A DNA stretch of 15,288 nt from an uncultured bacterium (GTDB lineage Bacteria; Patescibacteriota; Minisyncoccia; Phycocordibacterales; UBA9973), in assembly GCA_903821415.1 (NCBI GenBank), contig CAIJLF010000152.1, positions 1 to 15,288 of the forward strand. Direction: 5' to 3'. A program made the position numbers and the translations under genes. Positions 6,342 to 14,092 of this stretch are shown here, one piece after another. The notes below the pieces were generated by a model that saw only the letters and a list, made by a program, of their open reading frames with translations, made no database searches and had not been told where the DNA came from. The number at the start of each line of letters is the position of its first letter. Positions within the stretch are counted from its first letter, which is position 1.

Positions 6342-8123
6342 ATGGAAAAAGATAAAGACTATTCAAATTTACATAGAAGCCTAGTACTTAAATACTACTG
6401 GCAAGTTATCAAACGATTTAAGATATCGTTTTTTGCCTTTATCTTTTTTATTATTCTGGTTTCTATTATGGATGTTTATATTCCATTCCAGTTTTTAAAA
6501 CTTTTCAATATATTCCTTACTAATAATTTCTCTTTCGTTAAACAAGCTCAAAATCTCTTTCTTTTTATTTTTGCTCTGAAAATATTTAGTTGGGGACTTA
6601 GAAGAGCTATTGAGTTCACTGACTTTTATTTTGTATCACACGTCGATGCAGGACTAAGACAGCAAGCCTTTTCATCAATGATGAAACATTCAAAATCTTT
6701 TTTTGCTAATAATTTCAGTGGATCATTGACTCAGAAAATAAATAAATATATAAAGGCTTTTGAAAAGCTAAATGATAGGTTTATAAGAGATGGAGTTGCC
6801 TTGGTAGTTAAATCTATCGGTACAGTTTTTGCTATTTTTGTATTAATACCTAAATATTCATTAATGCTTGGTGTTTTCTGTTTTGTATTTTTATTAACAG
6901 CAATGCTCTATACAAGATGGAAACTAAAATATGATATAAAAGCAGCATTATCTGATACTAAAACACACGGAGCACTAGCTGATTCTATAAGTAATCATCC
7001 ATCAGTTCAATTTTTTGCTGGGCATGAATACGAAAATGAAAGAATAAAAGAAGTTGTCGCAGAGCAACAAAAAGCTTATTTATTTAATTGGAATTTGTGG
7101 GGGTTACTTGGTACTATTCAGGGATTTCTTATTTTGATTATTGAGTTTGTTATTTTTTGGTATGCGATTGGAGACTGGAAGCTAGGTTTAATAACCCTTC
7201 CTATCATTGTTCTAATCCAAAATTATCTTGGTCGACTAGTAGAAAACCTATGGGATTTTGCTTCTATAACAAAAGCTTTCTATGAAGCCTTTTCCGATGC
7301 ACAAGAGATGGCCCTCATAATGGAGTTACCTTATGAAATTAAAGATGGGGACAAGGAAACCTTGAATAATGTTAAAGGAGAAGTAGTTTTTGAAAATATT
7401 ACTTATATTTATGATCAAAACAATACAAAAGTTTTTGATGATTTTTCTCTAACTATTCCGGCAGGACAGAAGATAGCTCTAGTCGGGACTTCGGGTGCAG
7501 GGAAATCAACTTTTGTGAATCTTTTAATGAGATTGTATAATCTGACTGCGGGCAATATATTAATCGATGGTATTGATATTAGTTCTGTTTCCCAGAAAAA
7601 TCTACAAGAAAATATAGGATTTGTACCGCAAGATCCAGCTTTGTTTCATAGAACATTGATGGAGAATATCAGATATGGAAAGCGTGGAGCATCAGATGAA
7701 GAAGTGATAGAAGCTAGTCGTTTGGCAAATTGTGATAAATTTATAAATAAATTACCACTTGGTTATTATACTTATGTAGGAGAGAGAGGTATAAAGCTTT
7801 CAGGAGGGGAGCGCCAAAGAGTAGCTATCGCAAGGGCTATTTTAAAAAATGCACCGATATTAGTTTTAGATGAAGCAACTTCAGCCTTGGATTCAGAGTC
7901 AGAAATGTTGATTCAGGAAGCACTTCAAAATTTGATTAAAAATAAAACAACAATAGTTATAGCTCATAGACTCTCGACTGTCCGCGCGATGGATAGAATA
8001 ATAGTCATAGAAAACGGAAAGATAGTGGAAGATGACAATCATAGCGAACTTCTAGAAAATAAAGATGGTATATATAAAAGACTTTGGGATATACAGTCTG
8101 GAGGATTTGAAAACGAAAATTAA
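6342..8123 (+). CDS. ABC exporter half-transporter (fused membrane and ATPase domains)
   Basis: Type IV-fold ABC exporter of 593 residues, acting as a homo- or heterodimer in the cytoplasmic membrane to export lipids, drugs, peptides or glycoconjugates. Residues about 25-330 form the six-helix membrane domain; about 365-590 form the nucleotide-binding domain with every catalytic motif intact: Walker A GTSGAGKST (382-390), Q-loop Q430 in VPQDP, signature LSGGERQ (486-492), Walker B ILVLDE (D510, E511), H-loop H542 in IAHRLST. No fused peptidase domain. It has its own promoter and is closed by the palindromic terminator at 8122, so it is monocistronic. Position after the mannose block may mean export of a mannose-containing product, but substrate class cannot be read from this sequence; multidrug or lipid flippase (MsbA/LmrA-like) is equally possible. 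Confidence 0.9.
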   Translation: MEKDKDYSNLHRSLVLKYYWQVIKRFKISFFAFIFFIILVSIMDVYIPFQFLKLFNIFLTNNFSFVKQAQNLFLFIFALKIFSWGLRRAIEFTDFYFVSHVDAGLRQQAFSSMMKHSKSFFANNFSGSLTQKINKYIKAFEKLNDRFIRDGVALVVKSIGTVFAIFVLIPKYSLMLGVFCFVFLLTAMLYTRWKLKYDIKAALSDTKTHGALADSISNHPSVQFFAGHEYENERIKEVVAEQQKAYLFNWNLWGLLGTIQGFLILIIEFVIFWYAIGDWKLGLITLPIIVLIQNYLGRLVENLWDFASITKAFYEAFSDAQEMALIMELPYEIKDGDKETLNNVKGEVVFENITYIYDQNNTKVFDDFSLTIPAGQKIALVGTSGAGKSTFVNLLMRLYNLTAGNILIDGIDISSVSQKNLQENIGFVPQDPALFHRTLMENIRYGKRGASDEEVIEASRLANCDKFINKLPLGYYTYVGERGIKLSGGERQRVAIARAILKNAPILVLDEATSALDSESEMLIQEALQNLIKNKTTIVIAHRLSTVRAMDRIIVIENGKIVEDDNHSELLENKDGIYKRLWDIQSGGFENEN

Positions 8124-8153
8124 AAAACCTGAGAATTAATTCTCAGGTTTTTT
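8122..8153. terminator. bidirectional intrinsic terminator (perfect 32-bp palindrome)
   Basis: AAAAAACCTGAGAATT (8122-8137) followed at once by its exact reverse complement (8138-8153). As RNA this gives a stem of 12-14 bp with a small AATT-centred loop and a U-run on either strand. It lies between the convergent ABC exporter (stop at 8121-8123) and metallophosphoesterase (stop at 8156-8158 on the other strand), so it should end both transcripts. Confidence 0.88.
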
Positions 8154-8155
8154 AT

Positions 8156-9259
8156 TTATTTAATTGTTACTACTACTATCTCTGGTACAGTACCTATTCG
8201 TATTGGGACCATTGCTGTCCCTACTCCATAGCTCGTGATTTCAGCTGTATCTTTTGTGTAAGTTAATCCGTGGAAATATTTACCAGCAATCATTTTGACT
8301 AAAAGAGTAAAAGGGAAGAACTGACCTCCGTGTGTATGTCCAGATAAGACAAGAGAGGCACCGTTGTCAGCTAGCTGTGAAGTATCCTTAGGGTCATGCA
8401 TCAATATGATACTAGGAATACTCTTGTCATACTTTACTTTGGCTAACTCATTATTGATTTCATCCTTACCTTTCATGGCTCCGTAAGGTATTCCAATAAT
8501 CTGGGTGTTGTTCACGATAACTTTTTTGCCTGTTATATCATTTATATTTTTAGGAAAGTTTTCTTTGAAAACATTATATTCTTGGCTGTAACTTTCATGG
8601 TTTCCTTCAACATAATAATTTCCAAGATTGGATTTTAAGTCATCAATAGGAGCAAAAGCTTTTGAATAGGGGAATGAAGGGCCATCAATCAAGTCTCCTA
8701 GGTTAAAAGTGATATCTGGTTTCTCACTATTAACAATATCTACAATTTTTTTCATAAATTTTTCACGTCTGATTAATCCAAGGTGAGTATCTGAAACGAG
8801 CACAATCTTCTTTCCTTTCCATAAAGGAGAAAGAGAAGGGGAGGTAACTTCTATCCTGACTGTGCGGATATTACTCGCATTAATTATACCTATGACTGTT
8901 GTTGCGATGGAACAAAATATCAGAATAATAGTTATTAATTTTATAGGAATACTAAATCCTAAATAAGTATTTAGTAGTAATAGTATGGAAATTAAAAGAG
9001 TGGTAATCACTAGATAAGTAAGTAATCCGAGCCATATTCCACCCGCTGTATAAATCCAAGAATTCAACAAAGAGAAATTCTTCCCTCCATATGCCATTGA
9101 TCCTACAAACATTAATGGTAGAACTATACCCATTGTAAGCATCGTGTTCTTGATATATGTGTAGCGTAATAGACCTAATCTATTTAAAGATATGAATATT
9201 AGATACTCACCGACAGTGATAACTATTAAAAAAACTATAAAGATAAAAGTATATCGCAT
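8156..9259 (-). CDS. membrane-anchored metallophosphoesterase (YkuE/YaeI-like)
   Basis: Calcineurin-like phosphoesterase with an N-terminal membrane domain, 367 residues. Four hydrophobic segments (about 4-25, 40-58, 68-95, 105-127) precede the catalytic domain (about 150-367). All metal-binding motifs are present: SDTH (D157, H159), GD (D189), GNHE (N220, H221), H288 in LMHDP, and GHTHGG (H308, H310). The ending, with SYGVGTAMVPIRIGTVPEI, is typical of the YkuE/YaeI branch, whose studied members hydrolyse lipid-linked or UDP-linked phosphodiesters or pyrophosphates; the substrate here is unknown. It starts 8 nt after the stop of the DUF475 gene, in the same operon, with no Shine-Dalgarno sequence. 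Catalytic-domain side of the membrane was not determined. Confidence 0.88.
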   Translation of the reverse strand: MRYTFIFIVFLIVITVGEYLIFISLNRLGLLRYTYIKNTMLTMGIVLPLMFVGSMAYGGKNFSLLNSWIYTAGGIWLGLLTYLVITTLLISILLLLNTYLGFSIPIKLITIILIFCSIATTVIGIINASNIRTVRIEVTSPSLSPLWKGKKIVLVSDTHLGLIRREKFMKKIVDIVNSEKPDITFNLGDLIDGPSFPYSKAFAPIDDLKSNLGNYYVEGNHESYSQEYNVFKENFPKNINDITGKKVIVNNTQIIGIPYGAMKGKDEINNELAKVKYDKSIPSIILMHDPKDTSQLADNGASLVLSGHTHGGQFFPFTLLVKMIAGKYFHGLTYTKDTAEITSYGVGTAMVPIRIGTVPEIVVVTIK

Positions 9260-9267
9260 AAAGATAG

Positions 9268-10185
9268 TTATTTTTTGTTATTATTAATAGACTTGACAAT
9301 AAAGAACCCGATGATTATAAAAGTTATGATAGGTGATATATAAGAAGGTATCTCTACTCCAAATGCATCCATCATCATAATAATCCCTAGAACGAAAATA
9401 GAATACATAGCACCATTCTTCAAATAAGCATACTTTTTAATACGATCAATATTGCCTATTGTTAACTTCCTTAAAACGAAAGCTCCAAGTCCATTCCCTA
9501 ATATAATAAGGGGGACGGAAAGAGTGAAAGCAAAGGCACCGAGCACTCCATCTATAGAGAAAGTCATATCTATTATTTCTAAATACAATATCTTACTAAT
9601 GTCAGACATTTTATTGTCTGATGAGAGTAGTGCCTTTTCACCCTTTTCAGCATTTTCTTTGAATCCGTGAGTAATGAAAAATGCTGTTGATCCGATGACG
9701 GCAGAGAAAGCGAGCATTGGATTAATCTTGATCGCATACCATACAACTGTCGCTAAGAGTATTGATACTACAGCAAAAAACCAAACACCATTGGCTTGGA
9801 AGAATCTCTCATGTCTGAGACCGAAGTTCTTTGTTTCAAGAAATAGCCAGTGAAAGAATAGAAATACTAGAAATATACCTCCACCTAGAAGTAGTATAGG
9901 AGCTGACTTATGGACTGCGTCTAAAATACTAGGGTCATTTGAAAATGCTGCAGTGAGAGAGCCCATAAATCCTAATGAAGGCATAGTCGCCCAAATGATA
10001 GCCCAAGGGAGAAGTCCACGAACGACAAAGACAGCAAAGAAAAATCCATATAAAAGAAACCATTTTCTTCCTTTTTTACCCATTGTACCTAATACTTCAG
10101 CGTTTATAACCGCGTTGTCTATACTACTGATAATCTCAAAAAGACAAAGACCTAAAATTGTAATTATTATTGTTCCTGTTGTCAT
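9268..10185 (-). CDS. DUF475 (TerC-like) integral membrane protein
   Basis: Multi-spanning membrane protein of 305 residues in the DUF475 family, related to TerC and the LysE-type transporters. Two pseudo-symmetric acidic membrane motifs mark it: FEIISSIDNAVINAEVL (16-32; E17, D23, N24) and LEIIDMTFSIDGVLGAFAF (202-220; E203, D206, D212). TerC relatives act in metal-ion (manganese, calcium) handling and metalation of exported proteins; the paired acidic residues are consistent with cation binding, but no function is established for DUF475 itself. It is the first gene of a two-gene minus-strand operon with the metallophosphoesterase, which is a metal enzyme, so a metal-supply role is tempting but unproven. 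The ATG lies 7 nt from the -10 box, implying a leaderless mRNA. Confidence 0.88.
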   Translation of the reverse strand: MTTGTIIITILGLCLFEIISSIDNAVINAEVLGTMGKKGRKWFLLYGFFFAVFVVRGLLPWAIIWATMPSLGFMGSLTAAFSNDPSILDAVHKSAPILLLGGGIFLVFLFFHWLFLETKNFGLRHERFFQANGVWFFAVVSILLATVVWYAIKINPMLAFSAVIGSTAFFITHGFKENAEKGEKALLSSDNKMSDISKILYLEIIDMTFSIDGVLGAFAFTLSVPLIILGNGLGAFVLRKLTIGNIDRIKKYAYLKNGAMYSIFVLGIIMMMDAFGVEIPSYISPIITFIIIGFFIVKSINNNKK

Positions 10186-10192
10186 ATATCGT

Positions 10193-10200
10193 ATTATACA
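10193..10200 (-). promoter_or_regulatory. -10 box of the DUF475 operon promoter (minus strand)
   Basis: On the minus strand TG is directly followed by TATAAT (10198 down to 10193). The box ends 7 nt before the DUF475 ATG (10185), so the predicted transcription start leaves a leader of 0-1 nt. No clear -35 element was found. Confidence 0.55.
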
Positions 10201-10215
10201 TTTTTTTCTTTCTTA

Positions 10216-10224
10216 TGGTACATT
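10216..10224 (+). promoter_or_regulatory. extended -10 promoter of the MFS transporter gene
   Basis: TGG followed by TACATT (10219-10224), ending 6 nt before the ATG at 10231, so the predicted transcript starts at the start codon. No clear -35. Weaker match than the other -10 boxes; the identical spacing to the ATG is the main support. Confidence 0.45.
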
Positions 10225-10230
10225 AAATAC

Positions 10231-11463
10231 ATGTTCAAAAATAAAACAATTACAACAATTTTCTTTACCATTTTTATCGACTTACTTGGTGTGGGTATAC
10301 TTATACCTGTTATACCTCTTCTTTTCGCAAGTCCACTTTCAGAATTCTATATCCTACCTGCAGATGTTAGTGTTAAAGCGGGGTATCTACTGCTAGGGCT
10401 TCTTATCGCTGTATATCCGATAGGTCAATTCTTGGCGACACCAATCTTGGGTCAGCTCTCAGATATATATGGTAGAAAGAAGATTTTAGCCATATCACTT
10501 GCTGGGACATCTGTATCATATTTTCTTTTTGCAATTGGAATAGTTACTCATAATATTCCACTTCTTTTTATTTCTAGATTCTTTGATGGACTAACTGGGG
10601 GAAATATATCTGTAGCCCAAGCGATGATAGGGGATGTCAGTACGAAAGAAAATAGAGCCCGCAACTTTGGTATGATAGGTGCAGCCTTTGGCTTAGGATT
10701 TATTTTCGGCCCATTCCTAGGAGGAAAACTTTCTGACCCGCATACTCTCTCTTGGTTTAGTGCTACTACACCTTTTTACTTTGCTGCCATATTGGCATTC
10801 TTAAATATGCTTTCTGTATTATTCGTTCTAAAGGAGACAAACAAGCATATGCATCCACATAGGCTAACTTGGAATAAATCTATTAGTAATATAGTAGAAG
10901 CCTTAAAGATAAAAGAGTTGAAGGCTATCTTCTTGACTGGTTTTTTCTTTAATGCAGGCTTTACATTTTTCACAACATTTTTCTCAGTGTATTTAATTAA
11001 AAAGTTCGGCTTTGATCAGGGTAATATAGGAGACTTCTTCGCCTATATAGGTCTCTGGTCTGTTATCACTCAAGGATTTGTGACCAAGTATGTAGCAAAA
11101 AGGCTTTCAGAAGAGAAAGTGCTCAAATGGAGCTTGGTGGCTACGGGAATAATAGTGCTTGCATGTTTCTTACTACAGCATGCTTGGCAGATATACTTAA
11201 TTCCTCCATTTTTCGGACTTGCAACTGGCTTAACTATGGCAAACTTAGGAAGCTTGCTATCTAAATCTACCGACCCTAAGACTCAAGGTAAAATTTTCGG
11301 TATTAATTCCTCTGTTCAGGCCCTAGCCCAGCTAATACCTGCTATTATATCAGGATTTATCGCTGCACTTTTGACTCCAGAGTCTCCTATAGTCATCGCA
11401 TCAGTATTTATGCTTTTTGGAGCTTTTGTTTTTATAAGGCTTTATAAAAAGAGTATTAGATAA
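10231..11463 (+). CDS. MFS efflux transporter, TetA/drug:H+ antiporter-like
   Basis: Major facilitator superfamily protein of 410 residues with the 12-helix pattern of the DHA1/TetA branch, expected to expel small molecules using the proton gradient. TM1 carries the family's IDLLGVGILIPVIP (16-29; D17). Motif A in the first cytoplasmic loop is GQLSDIYGRKK (74-84). Motif C of antiporters is seen as GMIGAAFGLGFIFGPFLGG (147-165). The length equals that of TetA-type pumps. The gene is divergent from the DUF475 operon (45 bp between the start codons) and is followed by a hairpin at 11489, so it is probably monocistronic. TetA-like MFS proteins are often annotated as tetracycline resistance, but drug specificity cannot be concluded here. 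Confidence 0.88.
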   Translation: MFKNKTITTIFFTIFIDLLGVGILIPVIPLLFASPLSEFYILPADVSVKAGYLLLGLLIAVYPIGQFLATPILGQLSDIYGRKKILAISLAGTSVSYFLFAIGIVTHNIPLLFISRFFDGLTGGNISVAQAMIGDVSTKENRARNFGMIGAAFGLGFIFGPFLGGKLSDPHTLSWFSATTPFYFAAILAFLNMLSVLFVLKETNKHMHPHRLTWNKSISNIVEALKIKELKAIFLTGFFFNAGFTFFTTFFSVYLIKKFGFDQGNIGDFFAYIGLWSVITQGFVTKYVAKRLSEEKVLKWSLVATGIIVLACFLLQHAWQIYLIPPFFGLATGLTMANLGSLLSKSTDPKTQGKIFGINSSVQALAQLIPAIISGFIAALLTPESPIVIASVFMLFGAFVFIRLYKKSIR

Positions 11464-11488
11464 ATTAAAATAATTTGTTTTTATACTC

Positions 11489-11525
11489 AAAAATCTTTGG
11501 AAATTGCAATTTTTGAAGATTTTTT
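11489..11525 (+). terminator. AT-rich intrinsic terminator after the MFS gene
   Basis: AAAAATCTT (11489-11497) pairs with AAGATTTTT (11516-11524), with further internal pairing of AAATT-type repeats, ending in a T-run. GC content of the stem is low, so strength is uncertain. Confidence 0.5.
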
Positions 11526-11662
11526 AATTTTTAAAAGGATAAATTTTTTAGATAAAAATATCCTTTAATGGTAGTGCTTTCACGGTGTTATTCAGGCAGT
11601 TCTTAAAATCTATTGACGCCTTGCCAATATTTTAACATAGTGTATAAATTGCTAATTTTCGC

Positions 11663-11692
11663 TTGGCTTTCAAGTTGGGGTAGAGGTATAAT
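11663..11692 (+). promoter_or_regulatory. promoter of nrdJ
   Basis: TTGGCT (11663-11668), 18-nt spacer, perfect TATAAT (11687-11692). The predicted start is about 11699, giving a leader of about 42 nt. The -35 lies within a small inverted repeat CTTG-GCTTT-CAAG (11662-11674), which could be coincidence. A second possible promoter sits about 44 nt upstream. Confidence 0.55.
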
Positions 11693-11740
11693 GTAAACCC
11701 ATAAAGTTTTAGGGGACATTATTAACTAAATTAAAAAAAT

Positions 11741-14083
11741 ATGCCTTCAAAAAAGAAAGTGCTAAGTGTTAAAAAAGAAATAAAAAAGGTCATAGAAAAA
11801 AGAGAAGAGGCTGTCGAAAAAAAACCAAGTAAGAATATTTTTATTAAAAGCGTTATAAAGAGAGATGGAGTTTCTGTCCCTTTCGACCTTGATAAAATCG
11901 CGAATGCTGTTAATAAAGCTATGCTTGCAAGTGGTGAAGGATCAATGAAGGAAGCAGAGATGGTGGCTAATAGGGTGATGATGGAAATCGTCAAAATAGC
12001 CAAGAAATATAAGAACTTTATCCCAACAGTTGAAGGCGTCCAGGATACAGTCGAGCAAGAATTGATGCTCTCGGACTTTGTTAAAACATCCAAGAATTAT
12101 ATTCTCTATCGTGAAGAGAGAGCCCGTCTACGATCTCATAGTGTAGTCGTTCCTCCTCATGTAAAAAAACTTGCAGATGAAAGTAAAAAGTATTTTAGAA
12201 ATCCACTTTCTGAATTTGTTTACTATCGTTCATATGCAAAATGGATAGAGGAAGAAGGAAGACGCGAGACTTGGGTAGAGACCATCGATAGATATATGGA
12301 CTTCATGAAAAGCAAGATAGGTAAGATGCTGAAAGAAGGAGAGTACAGTGAGATACGCGAAGCTATACTAAAGCAAGAAGCAATGCCATCAATGAGGCTT
12401 TTACAGTTTGCAGGACCTGCAGCTGATAAGACCAATGTCTGTGCCTACAACTGTTCATTCGTAGCACCATCAAAATTTGAAGACTTCGGAGAAATAATTT
12501 ATATATCAATGTGTGGGACAGGAGTAGGATTCTCAGTTGAAAGTAAAAATATACAATCTCTACCACAGATTAAAGTTCAAGGGAATAAAAAGCTTCCTGT
12601 TTATATCGTACCAGATACAAAGGAAGGATGGGCTGATGCTTTTGTTCTCGGTATGAAGACTTGGTTCAATGGGGAAGATGTTGATTTTGACTTCTCTTTG
12701 CTACGTCCTGCAGGAGCAAGACTTAAAATAATGGGAGGAAAGAGCTCTGGACCTAAGCCTTTGATAGACTTACTCGGATTTACGAGAGAGCGTATTTTAC
12801 GTAGACAAGGAAGACACCTTCGTAATATAGATGCCCATGATATCATCTGTAAAATAGGTGAATGTGTAGTTTCTGGAGGGGTTCGTCGTAGTGCCCTTAT
12901 ATCTCTTTCTGACTTAGATGATTCTGATATGCGTGATGCAAAGAACGGACAATTCTGGAACAACGAAGGACAAAGAATGCTCGCCAATAACTCCGCTGTT
13001 TATAATGTAAAGCCAACAGAAACAGAATTCCTAAAAGAATGGATTGCCCTTATGGAGTCAGGTTCCGGCGAAAGAGGTATCTTTAACCGTGAATCTCTAT
13101 ATAAGACTTTACCAAAACGAAGAATAGAAAAGTCTGCTAATTATATCGGAGAGATGGGGACAAATCCTTGCGGAGAGATTATTCTTCGCTCAAGACAGTT
13201 CTGTAATCTATCAGAAGTGGTTGCTCGAGCAGAGGATACAGAGGAAGATCTAATGAGAAAAATAAGAGTAGCTACAATACTAGGTACTTATCAATCAACA
13301 CTTACAAAATTTGGTTACTTGTCTAAGGAATGGAAAGAAAATTGTGAAGAAGAGAGGCTCTTGGGTGTATCTGTAACAGGACAGTGGGATTCAAAACTTT
13401 CTCGTGACCCAGATATGCTAAAGAAGCTTCGTCTAGAGGCAATACGTGTAAATAAAATATATGCAAAGAGATTTGGTATAAGTGAGTCAACTTGTATAAC
13501 GGCAGTGAAGCCTTCTGGAACAGTATCTCAGACTGTAGACTGTGCTTCTGGAATGCATCCTCGTCATGCACCTTACTATATACGACGTATCCGTATTTCA
13601 GCTACAGATTCACTGTTTAAAATGATGAAAGATCAAGGAGTCCCTTATCACCCAGAGGTAGGACAGAGTCACGAAGATGCAAATACTTTTGTTCTAGAAT
13701 TCCCAATGAAGGCACCAGAGGATGCAATTTGTAAAGATGATATTTCTGCCCTAGAACAGCTTGAACACTGGAAAGTTGTAAAAGTTAACTACACAGAGCA
13801 CAATCCTTCTGTAACAATATCTGTAGGGGAGAATGAATGGATACAAGTAGCTCACTGGCTATACCAAAACTGGGATATAGTAGGAGGACTATCATTCCTA
13901 CCAAGAAGTAACCATGTATACCAGCTAGCTCCTTATGAAGCTATTGATGAAAAGACTTACAAAGATCTTATAAGTAGAATGCCAGACTTTGACTTCTCTA
14001 AAATAGTAACTTATGAACTACGTGATGAGACTGAAGTAAAAAGAGAACTAGCGTGTGTCGCAGGAGTTTGTGATATAGTCTAA
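11741..14083 (+). CDS. nrdJ: class II adenosylcobalamin-dependent ribonucleoside-triphosphate reductase
   Basis: Reduces ribonucleoside triphosphates to deoxyribonucleotides using a thiyl radical generated from adenosylcobalamin, in the cytoplasm. Order along the 780 residues: a lysine-rich tail (1-31), an ATP-cone regulatory domain (about 32-125, VIKRDGVSVPFDLDKIANAV), then the ten-stranded barrel. Key residues: C238 in YNCSFV (C234 is nearby) and C488 in RQFCNLSEVV as the redox pair, C477 in NPCGE as the thiyl cysteine with E479, phosphate-binding KPSGTVSQ, and the C-terminal shuttle pair CVAGVC (C772, C777). The 11-residue step C477-C488 and the tail pair match the monomeric Lactobacillus-type RTPR (C408, C419, C731, C736). 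This enzyme needs B12, matching the S-component-like gene 9 nt downstream and the cobalamin riboswitch beyond. No class I or III reductase is in the window. Confidence 0.95.
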   Translation: MPSKKKVLSVKKEIKKVIEKREEAVEKKPSKNIFIKSVIKRDGVSVPFDLDKIANAVNKAMLASGEGSMKEAEMVANRVMMEIVKIAKKYKNFIPTVEGVQDTVEQELMLSDFVKTSKNYILYREERARLRSHSVVVPPHVKKLADESKKYFRNPLSEFVYYRSYAKWIEEEGRRETWVETIDRYMDFMKSKIGKMLKEGEYSEIREAILKQEAMPSMRLLQFAGPAADKTNVCAYNCSFVAPSKFEDFGEIIYISMCGTGVGFSVESKNIQSLPQIKVQGNKKLPVYIVPDTKEGWADAFVLGMKTWFNGEDVDFDFSLLRPAGARLKIMGGKSSGPKPLIDLLGFTRERILRRQGRHLRNIDAHDIICKIGECVVSGGVRRSALISLSDLDDSDMRDAKNGQFWNNEGQRMLANNSAVYNVKPTETEFLKEWIALMESGSGERGIFNRESLYKTLPKRRIEKSANYIGEMGTNPCGEIILRSRQFCNLSEVVARAEDTEEDLMRKIRVATILGTYQSTLTKFGYLSKEWKENCEEERLLGVSVTGQWDSKLSRDPDMLKKLRLEAIRVNKIYAKRFGISESTCITAVKPSGTVSQTVDCASGMHPRHAPYYIRRIRISATDSLFKMMKDQGVPYHPEVGQSHEDANTFVLEFPMKAPEDAICKDDISALEQLEHWKVVKVNYTEHNPSVTISVGENEWIQVAHWLYQNWDIVGGLSFLPRSNHVYQLAPYEAIDEKTYKDLISRMPDFDFSKIVTYELRDETEVKRELACVAGVCDIV

Positions 14084-14092
14084 TAATTAATT

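Larger units (their letters stand above)
11464..11740. other. 277-nt intergenic region upstream of nrdJ
   Basis: No ORF is supported. From left to right it holds a terminator-like hairpin (11489-11525), a second inverted repeat AAAGGATA/TATCCTTT (11534-11541 and 11559-11566), and two promoter-like pairs: TTGCCA (11621-11626) with TATAAA (11643-11648, 16-nt spacer), and TTGGCT (11663-11668) with TATAAT (11687-11692). I looked for a cobalamin riboswitch core and for paired NrdR boxes and found neither. Confidence 0.6.

Noticed and set aside
9452..10396. Plus-strand ORFs antisense to the DUF475 gene and overlapping the MFS start
   Set aside because: Composition and sequence are those of frame shadows; both overlapped genes have clear family motifs.
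11464..11740. Cobalamin riboswitch or paired NrdR boxes upstream of nrdJ
   Set aside because: None of the conserved cobalamin-core words is present, and no convincing pair of 16-bp NrdR-type palindromes was found.
11731..12987. Several minus-strand ORFs of 67-128 residues under nrdJ
   Set aside because: They overlap a gene with a full set of class II RNR motifs, show no recognisable domain and overlap one another.
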